From NCBI GenBank assembly GCA_023369685.1, contig SACZ01000003.1:146817-210816 (forward strand): a stretch of 64,000 bases of DNA, given 5' to 3'. The position numbers were made by a program, and so were the translations under genes. The stretch's first letter is position 1. The number at the start of each line of letters is the position of its first letter. The notes under the pieces are model-generated. The model was given only the letters and a program-made list of their open reading frames with translations. It ran no database searches and had not been told where the DNA came from. Source of the stretch: Prolixibacteraceae bacterium JC049. Lineage in GTDB: Bacteria; Bacteroidota; Bacteroidia; Bacteroidales; Prolixibacteraceae. Shown here piece by piece: positions 34,650 to 43,603 of the stretch.

Positions 34650-34681
34650 TTTGTGTTACTTGAGTATAGGTAGTAACTTTT
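34650..34681 (+). promoter_or_regulatory. Putative promoter of the 227-residue protein
   Basis: TTTG (34650-34653), 20-base spacer, TAACTTTT (34674-34681), one mismatch from TAnnTTTG. It lies about 50 bases before the start codon. Confidence 0.45.
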
Positions 34682-34728
34682 TAGATGAAAATCATATCGT
34701 TCTTACATTAATCTCAAAAACCTAAGTC

Positions 34729-35412
34729 ATGAGTGAATCAAAAGCAAATCAATGTGCCAGTACTGCTACCATTTATGCCTGCCAAAAAGTAGCAAGAACA
34801 TTCAACGAAAACATCTTCGAATTATCTCATGTGCGGAAGGAGTGGACCCGGGAATATGCTCTGGAATTAACATCGAAAATAGAGCATACTATTCAGAAAC
34901 ATTTTGAGCAAAAAAAGTTAAAAGGAAACTTGCCTGAAAATTGGGAAGAAGTACCAATGACTGTTGTTCGTGATCTGAGTTTACTAAGGGCCGAAATTAA
35001 GGTGGATTTTAAGGGTAACAAAGCTTTTCAAAAAAGAGTGTTTAATGAGTTGGGCTATTCAGAATTTTATTCAGAAGCCCGAAATGGAGACTACATGAGT
35101 CTGTTTTACTTGCTGTGTACTTTTCGTCAAAAACTAACCGAAGAGTTCCTGACCGAAATTACGGGCAATGGCATTGGTCGTGAGCTGCCATTAAGAATAG
35201 TAGAGGCTGCCAATAAGATTATTCAAAACGAAGATTGTATCGAATGGTTTAAACGTCGTGAACTGGTGAATAACCTGGCTGAAAAAGATGTTGCTGATAT
35301 TCACGATGAGATTAAGAATATTTGTCGAATAGCTTCGTCGTATTATCTGCTAGAACCTGCTAAAAAAGAGAAGTTTTGCTTTTATAAAGTGTTGCGGAAT
35401 ATGAAGAACTGA
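34729..35412 (+). CDS. Hypothetical protein, 227 residues
   Basis: A soluble, helix-rich protein with no signal peptide and no transmembrane segment. No catalytic motif stands out; it has scattered Cys (residues 8, 18, 133 and others) but no CxxC metal site. The pattern of alternating charged helices and a conserved-looking SLFYLLCTFRQKL suggests a compact all-alpha fold. No family is recognised. It lies alone between a putative promoter and a strong terminator, so it is monocistronic. Codon usage looks like its neighbours, so it is unlikely to be spurious. Confidence 0.8.
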   Translation: MSESKANQCASTATIYACQKVARTFNENIFELSHVRKEWTREYALELTSKIEHTIQKHFEQKKLKGNLPENWEEVPMTVVRDLSLLRAEIKVDFKGNKAFQKRVFNELGYSEFYSEARNGDYMSLFYLLCTFRQKLTEEFLTEITGNGIGRELPLRIVEAANKIIQNEDCIEWFKRRELVNNLAEKDVADIHDEIKNICRIASSYYLLEPAKKEKFCFYKVLRNMKN

Positions 35413-35439
35413 TAAATCAGAAAAATTTAAATAAAGTAG

Positions 35440-35469
35440 ATGGCTTGCCGATTGGCAGGCCATTTTTTT
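35440..35469 (+). terminator. Terminator of the 227-residue protein gene
   Basis: ATGGC-T-TGCC with GGCA-GGCCAT around loop GATT, then seven T; a canonical intrinsic terminator. Confidence 0.85.
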
Positions 35470-35544
35470 GAGTTTTGAATGGGAATTGTATACTTCGTGA
35501 TCTCGAATAGTTTATTTTTGAGTAGAATAAAATAGAAGACAAAT

Positions 35545-37671
35545 ATGAACACCCAAATAATTGAGTTGATTGCGCAGGCGTTATCTCTTTCCTTGAAACA
35601 AGTAAATAAAACCATCGAGTTATTGTCAGAAGGAGCAACGGTGCCTTTTATTGCCCGATATAGAAAAGAGGTAACCGGAAGTCTGGATGAAGTACAAATC
35701 CTTAAAATTAACGAGCTAAAAGATAAATACGAGACTTTAGAAAAGCGAAAGCAAACCATATTAAAGAGTATCGACGAGCAGCAATTGCTAAAACCAGAAT
35801 TGAAGCAAAAAATTGAACAGTGCTGGGATGGCAATGAGTTGGAGGACATTTACCTGCCTTTTAAGCCAAAGCGAAGAACAAAGGCTGCTATTGCACGTGA
35901 AAAGGGATTGGAGCCAATGGCTAAAATTCTAATGAAGCAATACGAGCAATATCCGGAGAGCAGAGCCCGACAATTTGTAGGTAAGAACTGTAAAGATGAA
36001 CAGGAAGTGCTGGAAGGCGCTCGTGATATTATTGCAGAATGGGTGAATGAGAATGAACGAACCAGAAGCATTGTTAGAAATAGTTTTGAAAGAAGAGCTA
36101 CCATCAAATCGAAAGTAGTAAAAGGCAAAGAGACTGAAGGAATAAAATACCGTGACTATTTCGATTGGGAAGAACCATTAAAGCGATGTGCTTCGCACAG
36201 GCTATTGGCTATGCGTCGCGGAGAGAAAGAAGGAATACTGAAAATAAGTATTACTCCAGATGCCGAAATGGTTTTGGAGCGAATGAATCGTTTCTGGGTA
36301 AAGGGACGCACTGCTTCTTCGCAGGAAGTTGAAAAGGCGGTGAAAGATGCTTATAAGCGATTATTGCAGCCATCTATAGAAACAGAGTTTGCTAAGTTAT
36401 CCAGAGAGAAAGGCGAGGAAGAAGCTATTGCAGTTTTTGCCGAAAACCTGAAGCAACTATTGTTGGCTGCTCCGTTAGGACAGAAAAGAGTTTTAGCTAT
36501 CGATCCAGGCTATCGTACAGGGTGTAAAGTGGTGTGTTTGGATGAGCTGGGAAATATTATTGGCAATACAACTATCTTTCCACATCCTCCGCAACAGCAA
36601 AAGAGGGAGGCCGAAAGGAGTATTAGCGACTTAGTTGCTAAGTATAAGATTGAAGCTATTGCAATTGGTAATGGAACAGCCAGCAGAGAAACCGAGCAGT
36701 TGGTAAAAGGGATGAATATTGGCAGCCAAGTGTTTGTTGTTAGTGAAGATGGAGCTTCGGTGTACTCAGCATCGGAAGTGGCTCGAGAAGAATTTCCAGA
36801 ATACGATGTTACTGTTCGTGGAGCTATATCCATTGGTCGGCGCTTGATGGATCCATTGGCAGAGTTGGTGAAGATCGATCCAAAATCCATTGGTGTTGGA
36901 CAATATCAACACGATGTTGATCAGAAAAAATTGAAAGAGAGTTTGAATACTGTTGTAGAATTGGCAGTGAACAATGTGGGAGTAAACCTGAATACTGCCA
37001 GTAAACATGTACTTACTCATGTGTCAGGACTAGGACCGCAATTGGCAGGTAACATCATTCAATACCGAAATGAGAATGGAGCTTTTCAGTCCAGAGCAGA
37101 GCTGAAGAAAGTGGCTCGTATGGGAGCTAAAAGTTTTGAGCAATGTGCCGGATTCTTAAGAATAGCAGGAGGGAAAATGGTATTGGACAATTCTGCTGTT
37201 CACCCGGAAGTATATCCTCTGGTACAAAAAATGGCTAAAGATTTAGGTTGTAAACTAGACGAATTGATTGGTAATGAGCAGTTAGTTTCAAAGATCAATG
37301 CCCAGACATATATAACCGAGCAGTTTGGATTACCTACCATAAAAGATATTCTGAAAGAGTTAGCTAAGCCTGGTTTAGATCCTCGGGAAGAAATTGAAGC
37401 GTTCAGTTTTGCCGAGGGAATTTATTCCATTGAAGATTTATACGAAGGTATGACTTTGCCAGGCGTGGTAAATAATATTACAAAGTTTGGAGCATTTGTA
37501 GATATAGGAATAAAACAGGCAGGACTAGTTCACGTGTCAGAAATGACCAACCGATTCATTAATGATCCTGCGGAAGTTGTAAAACTACAGCAAAAGGTAA
37601 AAGTGAAAGTTATTGGAGTTGACTTAAGTAGAAATAGAATTCAGCTTTCAATAAAACAAGCCGGACAATAA
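35545..37671 (+). CDS. tex: Tex-family S1 RNA-binding protein
   Basis: A 708-residue transcription accessory factor. The N-terminal helix-turn-helix region is followed by a YqgF/RNase H-like domain beginning VLAIDPGYRTGCKVV around residue 316, a helix-hairpin-helix region (NTASKHVLTHVSGLGPQLAGNI), and a C-terminal S1 domain (GMTLPGVVNNITKFGAFVDIG, about 635-705). Length is slightly below the 780 of other Tex proteins. Tex binds nucleic acids and affects transcription and stress or virulence genes in several bacteria. A -7 element TATTTTTG occurs at 35513-35520, without a good -33. Confidence 0.93.
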   Translation: MNTQIIELIAQALSLSLKQVNKTIELLSEGATVPFIARYRKEVTGSLDEVQILKINELKDKYETLEKRKQTILKSIDEQQLLKPELKQKIEQCWDGNELEDIYLPFKPKRRTKAAIAREKGLEPMAKILMKQYEQYPESRARQFVGKNCKDEQEVLEGARDIIAEWVNENERTRSIVRNSFERRATIKSKVVKGKETEGIKYRDYFDWEEPLKRCASHRLLAMRRGEKEGILKISITPDAEMVLERMNRFWVKGRTASSQEVEKAVKDAYKRLLQPSIETEFAKLSREKGEEEAIAVFAENLKQLLLAAPLGQKRVLAIDPGYRTGCKVVCLDELGNIIGNTTIFPHPPQQQKREAERSISDLVAKYKIEAIAIGNGTASRETEQLVKGMNIGSQVFVVSEDGASVYSASEVAREEFPEYDVTVRGAISIGRRLMDPLAELVKIDPKSIGVGQYQHDVDQKKLKESLNTVVELAVNNVGVNLNTASKHVLTHVSGLGPQLAGNIIQYRNENGAFQSRAELKKVARMGAKSFEQCAGFLRIAGGKMVLDNSAVHPEVYPLVQKMAKDLGCKLDELIGNEQLVSKINAQTYITEQFGLPTIKDILKELAKPGLDPREEIEAFSFAEGIYSIEDLYEGMTLPGVVNNITKFGAFVDIGIKQAGLVHVSEMTNRFINDPAEVVKLQQKVKVKVIGVDLSRNRIQLSIKQAGQ

Positions 37672-37708
37672 ATCTGCAATCAATAGAATATTTTCTAATG
37701 TTGTAAAG

Positions 37709-37739
37709 TACCAAGAGATTAATCAAAAATCTCTTGGTA
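37709..37739. terminator. Bidirectional terminator
   Basis: Perfect 12-bp stem TACCAAGAGATT/AATCTCTTGGTA with 7-base loop, between the convergent tex and acidic-protein genes. No long T-run on the plus side. Confidence 0.7.
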
Positions 37740-37755
37740 TGTATTTAGATAGAAG

Positions 37756-38007
37756 TTATTCTTCGTCTTCGTCGTAAAGCATTTCCTGATTTTCGAATTC
37801 TTTCTCCAGAAAATCTTCTGCTTCTTCTAAAAGTTGCTCAACTAATTCTTCATTTTCTGGAGCATCATCAATCCAGTGAATATTCTGATTAGTATAGAAA
37901 TCATCAACATCACTTTCAATAATGCACTTAGGAGATTGAGTGTGAACTACAAAAATAGTATCAGGTAACTCCTGCGAATTGTCGGCCAATAGAAACTTTG
38001 GTAACAT
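37756..38007 (-). CDS. Small acidic hypothetical protein
   Basis: An 83-residue protein with an unusual bias: net strongly negative, ending in a run of acidic residues (ENQEMLYDEDEE), with a beta-like N-terminal half (PDTIFVVHTQSPKCIIE). No family recognised with certainty. It has its own promoter (minus strand 38032-38066) and terminator, which argues that it is expressed. It is not obviously related to the DUF2795 protein despite similar size and charge. Confidence 0.75.
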   Translation of the reverse strand: MLPKFLLADNSQELPDTIFVVHTQSPKCIIESDVDDFYTNQNIHWIDDAPENEELVEQLLEEAEDFLEKEFENQEMLYDEDEE

Positions 38008-38031
38008 GATATTTAAGTATTAGTGTTTTGG

Positions 38032-38066
38032 CAAATTTACTGAATATTGAATGGGAAAGTTTCAAA
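38032..38066 (-). promoter_or_regulatory. Promoter of the 83-residue acidic protein
   Basis: On the minus strand, TTTG (38066-38063), a 23-base spacer and a perfect TAAATTTG (38039-38032). It gives a leader of about 20 bases. Confidence 0.5.
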
Positions 38067-38199
38067 TTAAGGATGAAATTTTAGTTAAAGAGTCTAAAAT
38101 GTATAGTTGGTGACAGAGAAATGTGTGAAAAGATTAATTTCTATTATTGACTGTTATTGTTATATTTAAAGAATTGAAATTAACCTAACTAAGACCAAC

Positions 38200-39876
38200 A
38201 TGCAGCGATTTAATGAAATTTTACAAACCATCGATGGATTTATCGGAGGGGCACAGTGGTTTGTATATCTTCTTCTGGGAACAGGATTGTTCTTTACTCT
38301 TTATCTAAAATTTCCACAGTTTCGTTATTTAAAATATGCCTTGAAAATTGTTCGGGGTAAATTCGATAGAGAAGGAGATGAAGGGGATACTTCCCATTTT
38401 CAGGCATTAACAACAGCTTTGTCGGGTACTGTCGGTACGGGAAATATTGCAGGTGTGGCACTGGCTATTCACCTGGGAGGACCTGCTGCGTTGTTTTGGA
38501 TGTTGGTTACAGCTTTGTTGGGTATGACAACTAAGTTTGTCGAGGTTACACTTTCGCATAAATACCGCGAAAAGGCAGAGGATGGCTCAATTGCTGGTGG
38601 TCCGATGTATTACATGAAGAATAGGTTGAACATGAAATGGTTGGCGGTAATTTTTGCTGTAGCAACTATCTTTTCATCGTTTGGAACGGGTAACTTGCCT
38701 CAAATAAATAGTATTGCCAACTCTGCATTTGCCACTTTCGGGGTAAATAAGATAGCAACAGGAGCTGTTTTAGCAGTGTTGTTGGCTTTTGTAATTCTGG
38801 GTGGAATTAAGCGTATTGCTAAAGTGACTGAGAAGTTGGTGCCAACTATGGCCGTTATCTATTTTATTGGAGCTTTGGCAGTAATTATCTACAACTACGA
38901 TAATATCATTCCTTCAATAACAGCAATATTTCATGATGTAATTACTGGAACTGCAGCTGTGGGTGGATTTTTAGGAGCATCGTTCTCGTTTGCATTTAAC
39001 AGAGGAGTTAACCGGGGACTGTTTTCCAATGAGGCAGGACAAGGGTCGGCACCAATTGCGCATGCGGCAGCAAAAGCTCACGAGCCGGTATCAGAAGGAT
39101 TGGTAGCATTATTGGAGCCTTTTATCGATACCATTATCATTTGTATGCTAACAGGTTTGGTATTGCTTTCTTCTGGAGTATGGAGTGAAAAATTGGAAAA
39201 TAAATTCCAACAAACCGATCTTAGTTTTGTAGAGGGAACATATACACAGAATACACCGGGAGCAATTGAAAAAGTAGCTCAGTTTATCAATACAGGAAAT
39301 GGGTTAAAAGTATTTTCAGGAGAAATGACTGTTGAAAATGGTTTAATTACAGATGCAATAACAGTGTTACATGCACGTTCTATTGCCGAAGATGTGATTG
39401 TAAAAGAAAACGGTCAGGTTTTCACCGGAAAAGTATTAGTAAAACAAGGCAGATTAAATAATGAAAAAGTGGCTGTTCATGGAAAGTCGCTTTTACACAG
39501 TGCTCCGTTAACAGCAGAAGCATTTACAAGAAGTTGGTTTGGAGTATACGGACGCTACATTGTAACCATTGGTTTGTTGTTGTTTGCTTTCTCTACAGCT
39601 ATTAGTTGGTCGTATTACGGCGGAAGAGCTGTTACATTTTTGTTTGGAGTAAAAGCAGTAATATGGTACCGACTGGTTTATGTGGTCGGATTCTTTATGG
39701 CTGCCTTTATGGATACAACTATTATTTGGACTTTCTCAGGTATCACAATTGCATTAATGACTATCCCTAACTTGCTAGGAATTTTAGCATTGCGCAAAGA
39801 GATGAAAAGCGAAGTTGGCTTGTTTTGGAAAGAGTATCAAAAAAGATTTCCTGATGAAAAGACTCCTCGCTATTGA
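38200..39876 (+). CDS. AGCS-family alanine/glycine:cation symporter with a large insertion
   Basis: A 558-residue sodium/amino-acid symporter of the AGCS (DAACS-unrelated, APC-type) family. The family motifs [25 protein letters not shown] and [25 protein letters not shown] are intact. Typical AGCS proteins are 440-480 residues; here an extra segment of about 100 residues (roughly 330-434) sits between the helix ending [10 protein letters not shown] and the helix beginning near [11 protein letters not shown]. It is beta-rich and hydrophilic ([12 protein letters not shown]..., [14 protein letters not shown]), so probably extracytoplasmic or loop-like. Upstream a weak TATATTTA -7 (38161-38168) is seen. 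Confidence 0.9.
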   Translation: MQRFNEILQTIDGFIGGAQWFVYLLLGTGLFFTLYLKFPQFRYLKYALKIVRGKFDREGDEGDTSHFQALTTALSGTVGTGNIAGVALAIHLGGPAALFWMLVTALLGMTTKFVEVTLSHKYREKAEDGSIAGGPMYYMKNRLNMKWLAVIFAVATIFSSFGTGNLPQINSIANSAFATFGVNKIATGAVLAVLLAFVILGGIKRIAKVTEKLVPTMAVIYFIGALAVIIYNYDNIIPSITAIFHDVITGTAAVGGFLGASFSFAFNRGVNRGLFSNEAGQGSAPIAHAAAKAHEPVSEGLVALLEPFIDTIIICMLTGLVLLSSGVWSEKLENKFQQTDLSFVEGTYTQNTPGAIEKVAQFINTGNGLKVFSGEMTVENGLITDAITVLHARSIAEDVIVKENGQVFTGKVLVKQGRLNNEKVAVHGKSLLHSAPLTAEAFTRSWFGVYGRYIVTIGLLLFAFSTAISWSYYGGRAVTFLFGVKAVIWYRLVYVVGFFMAAFMDTTIIWTFSGITIALMTIPNLLGILALRKEMKSEVGLFWKEYQKRFPDEKTPRY

Positions 39877-39902
39877 AAATAATTGAATATCTATTATTTT
39901 TG
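39873..39902 (+). promoter_or_regulatory. Promoter of the tandem-receiver hybrid kinase
   Basis: TTG (39873-39875), 19-base spacer, perfect TATTTTTG (39895-39902). The -33 element overlaps the stop codon of the AGCS gene, so the kinase can be transcribed independently of it. Confidence 0.65.
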
Positions 39903-39940
39903 ATATGATTTGGGCGGAACTTGAAATTTAAAAAGGATTT

Positions 39941-42900
39941 ATGTCGAATTATTATTTATTCCTTGGACATCAGCATTTAATTCCAGTTACAGACTTAATA
40001 GGTGATAAAGCTGTAAATAGTGGAGTGGTGCATATTCAAGATTCAAGTGAGTTGTTGAATGAGATACTTCAACATCGAAAAGGGATTTTGGTGTATGATG
40101 GCATTGAATATGATCAATTAAAAGAAGCATTATGTTTCCTTGCAGATTCAAAATCAAACTTTGAATTCGGACTAATTTTAATTGGTAATAATATTTCAGA
40201 ATCAGACTTTTTGCAGTTTGAGTCGAATTTTGAATTTATTCTTCATATCACAGAAGAGGTTTATAAAGAGGAGTTACCTATTGTCTTGCGTACAGTTTCT
40301 AAATGTAAAAGAATCTTTGGGAACGATGATAAAGAGAAAAATGTTGTAGGCGGATGGAGTCAGTTAGGGGTTATGCCTAAGTTGATTTTAAGTGAACTTC
40401 CTGTTGCCATTTCATGGAAAGATATCAATGGGAGATATTTAGGTTGTAATCAGAGTTTTGCACAAAAGTTTGGTTATGAAAATCCTGCAGAAATAATCGA
40501 TAAATATGATTCAGATTTTAGAGATGACACTATTTGTGAGCTCATTTCTAAAATTGAAGGAGATGTTGTAAGAAGTAAAAAAGAAAGTAGAGGAGAGGAA
40601 GAAAGAATTATTGTTGACGGAGAAGAATGTTGGTTTTTGCGATCAGTTTTACCTCTGATGAATGAAAAAGGAGAGGTTAATCTGATTCTAACAATCTATG
40701 AAGATATAACAGAAACTAGAAAAACTCAGGTTGCTCTTCGAAACGAACAGCAGTTCCTGCAAATTCTGATGGATAATATTCCTGATTCCATTTACTTCAA
40801 AGACAAAGATTACAAATTCACCAAGGTAAACAGCGCTCAGGCCCGGTATCTGAAATTGAAGAATGTTGATGATGCTTTGGGTAAGCATGTAGAAGAATTT
40901 GTGGATGAAGAACAAGCAATCTTTACCCAGCAGATCGATGAACGTGTTATAGCTGATGGAAAATCAATTGTAAATCAGTTAGAAGAATATAAAATTGAAG
41001 GAGAACAACTTTACTATATTACAACAAAAGTTCCTATCAAAGATGAAAGAGGAGAGGTTGTTGGTTTGGTAGGGGTTTCGCGAAATATAACCGCTGAAAA
41101 AAAATTAGAGAAAGAACACGAATTAGAGCGTAACCTGTTGATTGCAATGACTGAGAATACGCCTGATTTGATCTACTTTAAAGATAAAGAAGGACGTTTC
41201 TTAAGAGTTAATAAAGCAGATGCAGATGCATTAGGGGTTCCAGATCCTAAAGATGTTATTGGAAAAACTAGCTATGATTTTCATACCAAAGAGATTGCCG
41301 ATCAAATTCATAAAAGTGAAGAAAAACTATTTGAATCAGGTGAAACCATAATAAATAGTATTGAACATTATATTGATCCTGTAGGAAAGACACATTGGGT
41401 AAATACCACAAAGATGCCCATTTTAGATAAAAATGGGAAAGTGGCTGGTTTAATAGGTATTTCACGTGATATAACTCATCAAAAACAAGTTGAGGAAGAG
41501 TTAATCAGGGAAAAAGACTTGCTTCAAACTTTAATGAATAATATTCCAGAAGCTATTTATTTCAAGAATAGAAATCTGGTTTATACTAAATCGAATCAAG
41601 CTCAGGCAAAGTTGGCAGGTGTAGACCATGCGCATGTTTTAGTAGGAAAGACTGATAGCGATTTATATACACCTTTAACTGCTGATAAAATACTGGAAGA
41701 AGATCGTTTGGTGCTAAACACAGGTGAACCAATTATGAATAAGGTTGAGTTTGCTGGAGATAGTACCAATGAGAAGAAGTGGCTTTCTGTTTCTAAAGTT
41801 CCAATTAGAGATGAGAATTCAGATAAAGTAGTTGGTGTACTTGGAGTCTTAAGAGACGTTACTTCAGAGGAGAATATAAAAGAAGAGTTGCGTGCAGCTA
41901 AAAATAAAGCAGAAGATGCTAACCGTTCAAAGAGTATGTTCTTAGCCAATATGTCGCACGAAATTCGTACTCCGCTAAATGGAGTAATTGGAATGGCAGA
42001 TATCTTGAAGCGTACCCCTCTGACAGATGAGCAACAGGAATTTGTGAATGTAATTGTAAAGTCGGGTAATAACCTGATGACAATTATTAACGACATACTT
42101 GATTTCTCAAAGATAGAATCGGGTAAGTTAGATATGGAGCAAGAACCGATCTCTGTACGAACGATTATTGAAGATGTTGCTGATGTGCTGTATTTCAAAG
42201 CTGCAGATAAGAATCTGGATTTAATTACTTATATCGATCCTAATATCCCTGATTACATAACAGGAGACTCTGTTCGCTTGAGGCAGGTGCTTACTAATTT
42301 GGTCAACAATGCGATTAAGTTTACAAGTACTGGAGATATTTTAATTAGTGCCGAATACAGAGGTAATAAAGATGGAATTGAAGATATCTATTTTAAAGTA
42401 AGAGATACAGGAATTGGTATTTCGGAAGAGAATAAAAATAAGCTATTCCGACTATTCAGCCAGGTCGATGCTTCTACCACAAGAAAATATGGAGGAACAG
42501 GATTAGGATTGGCCATCTCGAAAAAATTGGTTGAAATGATGCATGGCGAAATTGGAGTAGATAGTGAATTGGGAGTTGGTTCAACTTTTTGGTTCGATAT
42601 TAAAGCTAAATCAAGTACCGGCCGACCATCTGCTCATGTTTTCAGAAAGATCGATTTATCTTCCAATAGAATTCTGATAGTTGACGATAATGATACCAAC
42701 TTATTGATTTTATCAAAATATTTTGAAGCTTGGAATTGTGACTTTACTTTGGTGAAAAGTGGCGAGGATGCTTTAAATAAGTTATATGATAGCTACAGAA
42801 ATGATTGCTTGTATGATTTTGTGATATTGGATTATCAAATGCCAATGATGGATGGCTTTATGTTGGCTGAAAAGATTCGAAAAATATCATCTTTTGAACC

Positions 42901-43459
42901 AGTGAAGCTATTGCTGTTATCATCTGTTTCCGATTCTTTATCAAAAGAAGAAATTCAGAAAAAAGGAATTGAGGGATATTTAAACAAGCCGGTCAAGCTG
43001 ATTGAACTATATAACTTAATTTCTCACGTTATGCCTTCTGGTGACGATACTAAACCAGCTACCAGAAAGGAACTGGAATTAGAGGCATTGAACGTTTTAG
43101 TTGTAGAAGACAACGAGATTAATCGGAAAGTAGCTCAATTGACATTGCAGAATGTAGTGGCTAATTTGGAGATGGCAGAAGATGGACAACAAGCACTTCA
43201 ACATTGGGAAACAGGTAATTTCGACTTATTGTTGATGGATATTCAAATGCCAGTGATGAATGGCTATGAGGCAACACAGATGATTCGAAAAATTGAGCGA
43301 GATCGAAAAGAAGAGAATCCGGTACTGATTGTTGCTATGTCGGCTAATGCCATGAAAGAAGATGTAGAATATTCTTACAGCATTGGAATGAATGCATATA
43401 TGACCAAGCCATTTAAAGTAAATGATTTGAGAAATGTGCTAAGTGAGTTGGTGGAATAA
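39941..43459 (+). CDS. Four-PAS hybrid histidine kinase with tandem receivers
   Basis: A 1172-residue cytoplasmic-looking sensor (no transmembrane segment). Residues 1-130 form an alpha/beta stretch resembling a degenerate receiver. Four PAS/PAC units follow (about 145-270, 280-400, 405-525 and 525-655), the last three sharing the DNIPDSIYFKDKD or TPDLIYFKDKEG opening and GVVGLVGVSRNIT-like closing. HisKA has H673 (FLANMSHEIRTPLN), HATPase_c has DTGIGIS and GTGLGLAISKKLVEMM, then two receivers with phospho-Asp964 (ILDYQMP) and Asp1100 (LLMDIQMP). There is no HPt domain, so an external one is needed. The PAS repeats suggest internal duplication. Confidence 0.92.
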   Translation: MSNYYLFLGHQHLIPVTDLIGDKAVNSGVVHIQDSSELLNEILQHRKGILVYDGIEYDQLKEALCFLADSKSNFEFGLILIGNNISESDFLQFESNFEFILHITEEVYKEELPIVLRTVSKCKRIFGNDDKEKNVVGGWSQLGVMPKLILSELPVAISWKDINGRYLGCNQSFAQKFGYENPAEIIDKYDSDFRDDTICELISKIEGDVVRSKKESRGEEERIIVDGEECWFLRSVLPLMNEKGEVNLILTIYEDITETRKTQVALRNEQQFLQILMDNIPDSIYFKDKDYKFTKVNSAQARYLKLKNVDDALGKHVEEFVDEEQAIFTQQIDERVIADGKSIVNQLEEYKIEGEQLYYITTKVPIKDERGEVVGLVGVSRNITAEKKLEKEHELERNLLIAMTENTPDLIYFKDKEGRFLRVNKADADALGVPDPKDVIGKTSYDFHTKEIADQIHKSEEKLFESGETIINSIEHYIDPVGKTHWVNTTKMPILDKNGKVAGLIGISRDITHQKQVEEELIREKDLLQTLMNNIPEAIYFKNRNLVYTKSNQAQAKLAGVDHAHVLVGKTDSDLYTPLTADKILEEDRLVLNTGEPIMNKVEFAGDSTNEKKWLSVSKVPIRDENSDKVVGVLGVLRDVTSEENIKEELRAAKNKAEDANRSKSMFLANMSHEIRTPLNGVIGMADILKRTPLTDEQQEFVNVIVKSGNNLMTIINDILDFSKIESGKLDMEQEPISVRTIIEDVADVLYFKAADKNLDLITYIDPNIPDYITGDSVRLRQVLTNLVNNAIKFTSTGDILISAEYRGNKDGIEDIYFKVRDTGIGISEENKNKLFRLFSQVDASTTRKYGGTGLGLAISKKLVEMMHGEIGVDSELGVGSTFWFDIKAKSSTGRPSAHVFRKIDLSSNRILIVDDNDTNLLILSKYFEAWNCDFTLVKSGEDALNKLYDSYRNDCLYDFVILDYQMPMMDGFMLAEKIRKISSFEPVKLLLLSSVSDSLSKEEIQKKGIEGYLNKPVKLIELYNLISHVMPSGDDTKPATRKELELEALNVLVVEDNEINRKVAQLTLQNVVANLEMAEDGQQALQHWETGNFDLLLMDIQMPVMNGYEATQMIRKIERDRKEENPVLIVAMSANAMKEDVEYSYSIGMNAYMTKPFKVNDLRNVLSELVE

Positions 43460-43554
43460 TAACTGATTCCTTGAATCCACCTGACTTTATAATTTCTGAA
43501 TAAATTTTTGTTTTAAACTTATCGTGCGTGGATTAGGTTCTTAATTTCTGAAGA

Positions 43555-43584
43555 CTTGATTTTAAAATCATTCTTTTAACTTTG
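43555..43584 (+). promoter_or_regulatory. mutS2 promoter
   Basis: CTTG ending at 43558, 18-base spacer, perfect TAACTTTG (43577-43584), about 20 bases before the start codon. Confidence 0.6.
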
Positions 43585-43603
43585 CCCGCAAATAAAGAGA
43601 ACT

